Source: JAGOPY01 sp964619555 (GTDB lineage: Bacteria; Bacteroidota; Bacteroidia; Bacteroidales; JAGOPY01). Taken from it: a DNA stretch of 64,000 bases. The notes below the pieces were generated by a model. It made no database searches and was not told the DNA's origin. It worked only from the letters and a program-made list of their open reading frames with translations. The translations under genes were made by a program, and so were the position numbers. The stretch spans positions 268,100 through 332,099 of the forward strand of contig CAZUDV010000001.1 in NCBI GenBank assembly GCA_964619555.1. The letters run 5' to 3'. Below, piece by piece: positions 63,570-64,000 of the stretch. The stretch's first letter is position 1. Each line of letters begins with the position of its first letter.

Positions 63570-64000
63570 TATCCAGTATTTTAACCGGAGCTGAAATATT
63601 TCGAATTTTTATATGTACGGAGACCGTCATTTATTGATGGTCTCCTTTTTTATGATTATTTGTTAATTTTTTGTTATTATCTGCATTAAATTGCGATTAA
63701 TCGATTTGTATTCTTAAGATTCTTTCTAAATTAGCCGAATAATCTGGTGCGCCCTAATTAAATCAAAAAAAACATGTATAAGAGTTGGATTTATCAATAT
63801 TCTTCGTATATTTACATGTGACTATTGATATTAATTAATTAGTCGCCAAGTTAATAGCCCAAAATCATGAATTTCCCTTCTGACCAATACCTGGGAAGGA
63901 AATGTGTTTGTAATTTTCTCTGTTTCAATGACACAATGTCGTTGAATTATATGTAGTTGCTAAGACTTGACCTGACACCTGGGGTGATTTTTTAGTTAAT
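63570..64000. other. 431-base noncoding region at the window end
   Basis: No gene is supported. A terminator lies at 63619-63651; the rest is AT-rich. A 30-codon ORF (63867-63959) has no family match and is probably chance. Some -7-like fragments are present but none is exact. It is probably the upstream region of a gene beyond the window. Confidence 0.6.
63619..63651 (+). terminator. Intrinsic terminator after the 77-residue protein
   Basis: GGAGACC-G-TCA, loop TTTAT, TGA-T-GGTCTCC forms a hairpin with one internal G/T mismatch, followed by TTTTTT. Confidence 0.85.

Noticed and set aside
63867..63959. A 30-codon ORF near the window end
   Set aside because: No signal, family match or ribosome site; chance length in AT-rich DNA.

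Overview
This window looks like chromosomal DNA from an anaerobic or facultative member of the Bacteroidota (Bacteroidia-like). The evidence is a type IX secretion (T9SS) and gliding gene set (porV, two porU-like genes, porP/sprF, gldJ), several secreted proteins ending in T9SS sorting domains, Bacteroidota-typical families (DUF5686, DUF5687, OmpP1/FadL, eukaryote/archaeal-type ProRS), and repeated TAnnTTTG boxes, the -7 element read by the Bacteroidota primary sigma factor. No rRNA, CRISPR array, prophage or insertion sequence was seen. The species cannot be named from sequence alone.

Layout. 1-2.6 kb: 3' end of ppk1 and a PKD-domain T9SS cargo. 2.7-8.3 kb: molybdenum cofactor cluster (moeA, a shortened moaA, moaC, a TPR protein, a MOSC-MogA fusion). 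8.4-15 kb: housekeeping genes (divIC/ftsB-like, priA, pfkA, an RlmL-type methyltransferase, an AI-2E/PerM-family permease). 15-24.5 kb: DUF5687 permease with its ABC ATPase, a DUF5686 outer-membrane protein, proS, a Tyr/Gly-rich lipoprotein and a FadL-like porin. 24.5-28.2 kb: a WtpBC/ModBC-like oxyanion importer without a binding protein, and a T9SS BNR-repeat protein. 28.3-33.4 kb: a five-gene heterodisulfide-reductase-like operon ending in a fusion of a membrane cytochrome-b-like domain with an HdrD-like domain. 33.4-37.6 kb: DUF389 protein, tRNA-Leu and tRNA-Gly, a RecD/Dda-like helicase and a secreted protein. 37.7-51.8 kb: T9SS block (porV, tandem porU genes, porP/sprF, gldJ) running into murF and anmK. 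52-63.6 kb: a surface-protein locus with cohesin-like and dockerin-like modules and T9SS tails, then a 77-residue protein with a C-terminal sorting-signal-like helix.

How the parts may work together. The moco genes and the oxyanion importer fit Mo/W enzymes of anaerobic metabolism. The Hdr-like operon could join a cytosolic Hdr module to the quinone pool. The T9SS block would export and attach the cargo encoded here, and the cohesin/dockerin-like proteins could assemble into a Ca2+-dependent surface or periplasmic structure. The three most interesting items are the cohesin/dockerin locus, the tandem PorU genes and the Hdr-like operon. Intergenic DNA also carries a recurring 7-8 bp periodic repeat, in places touching stop codons and in one place apparently encoding part of a signal peptide.
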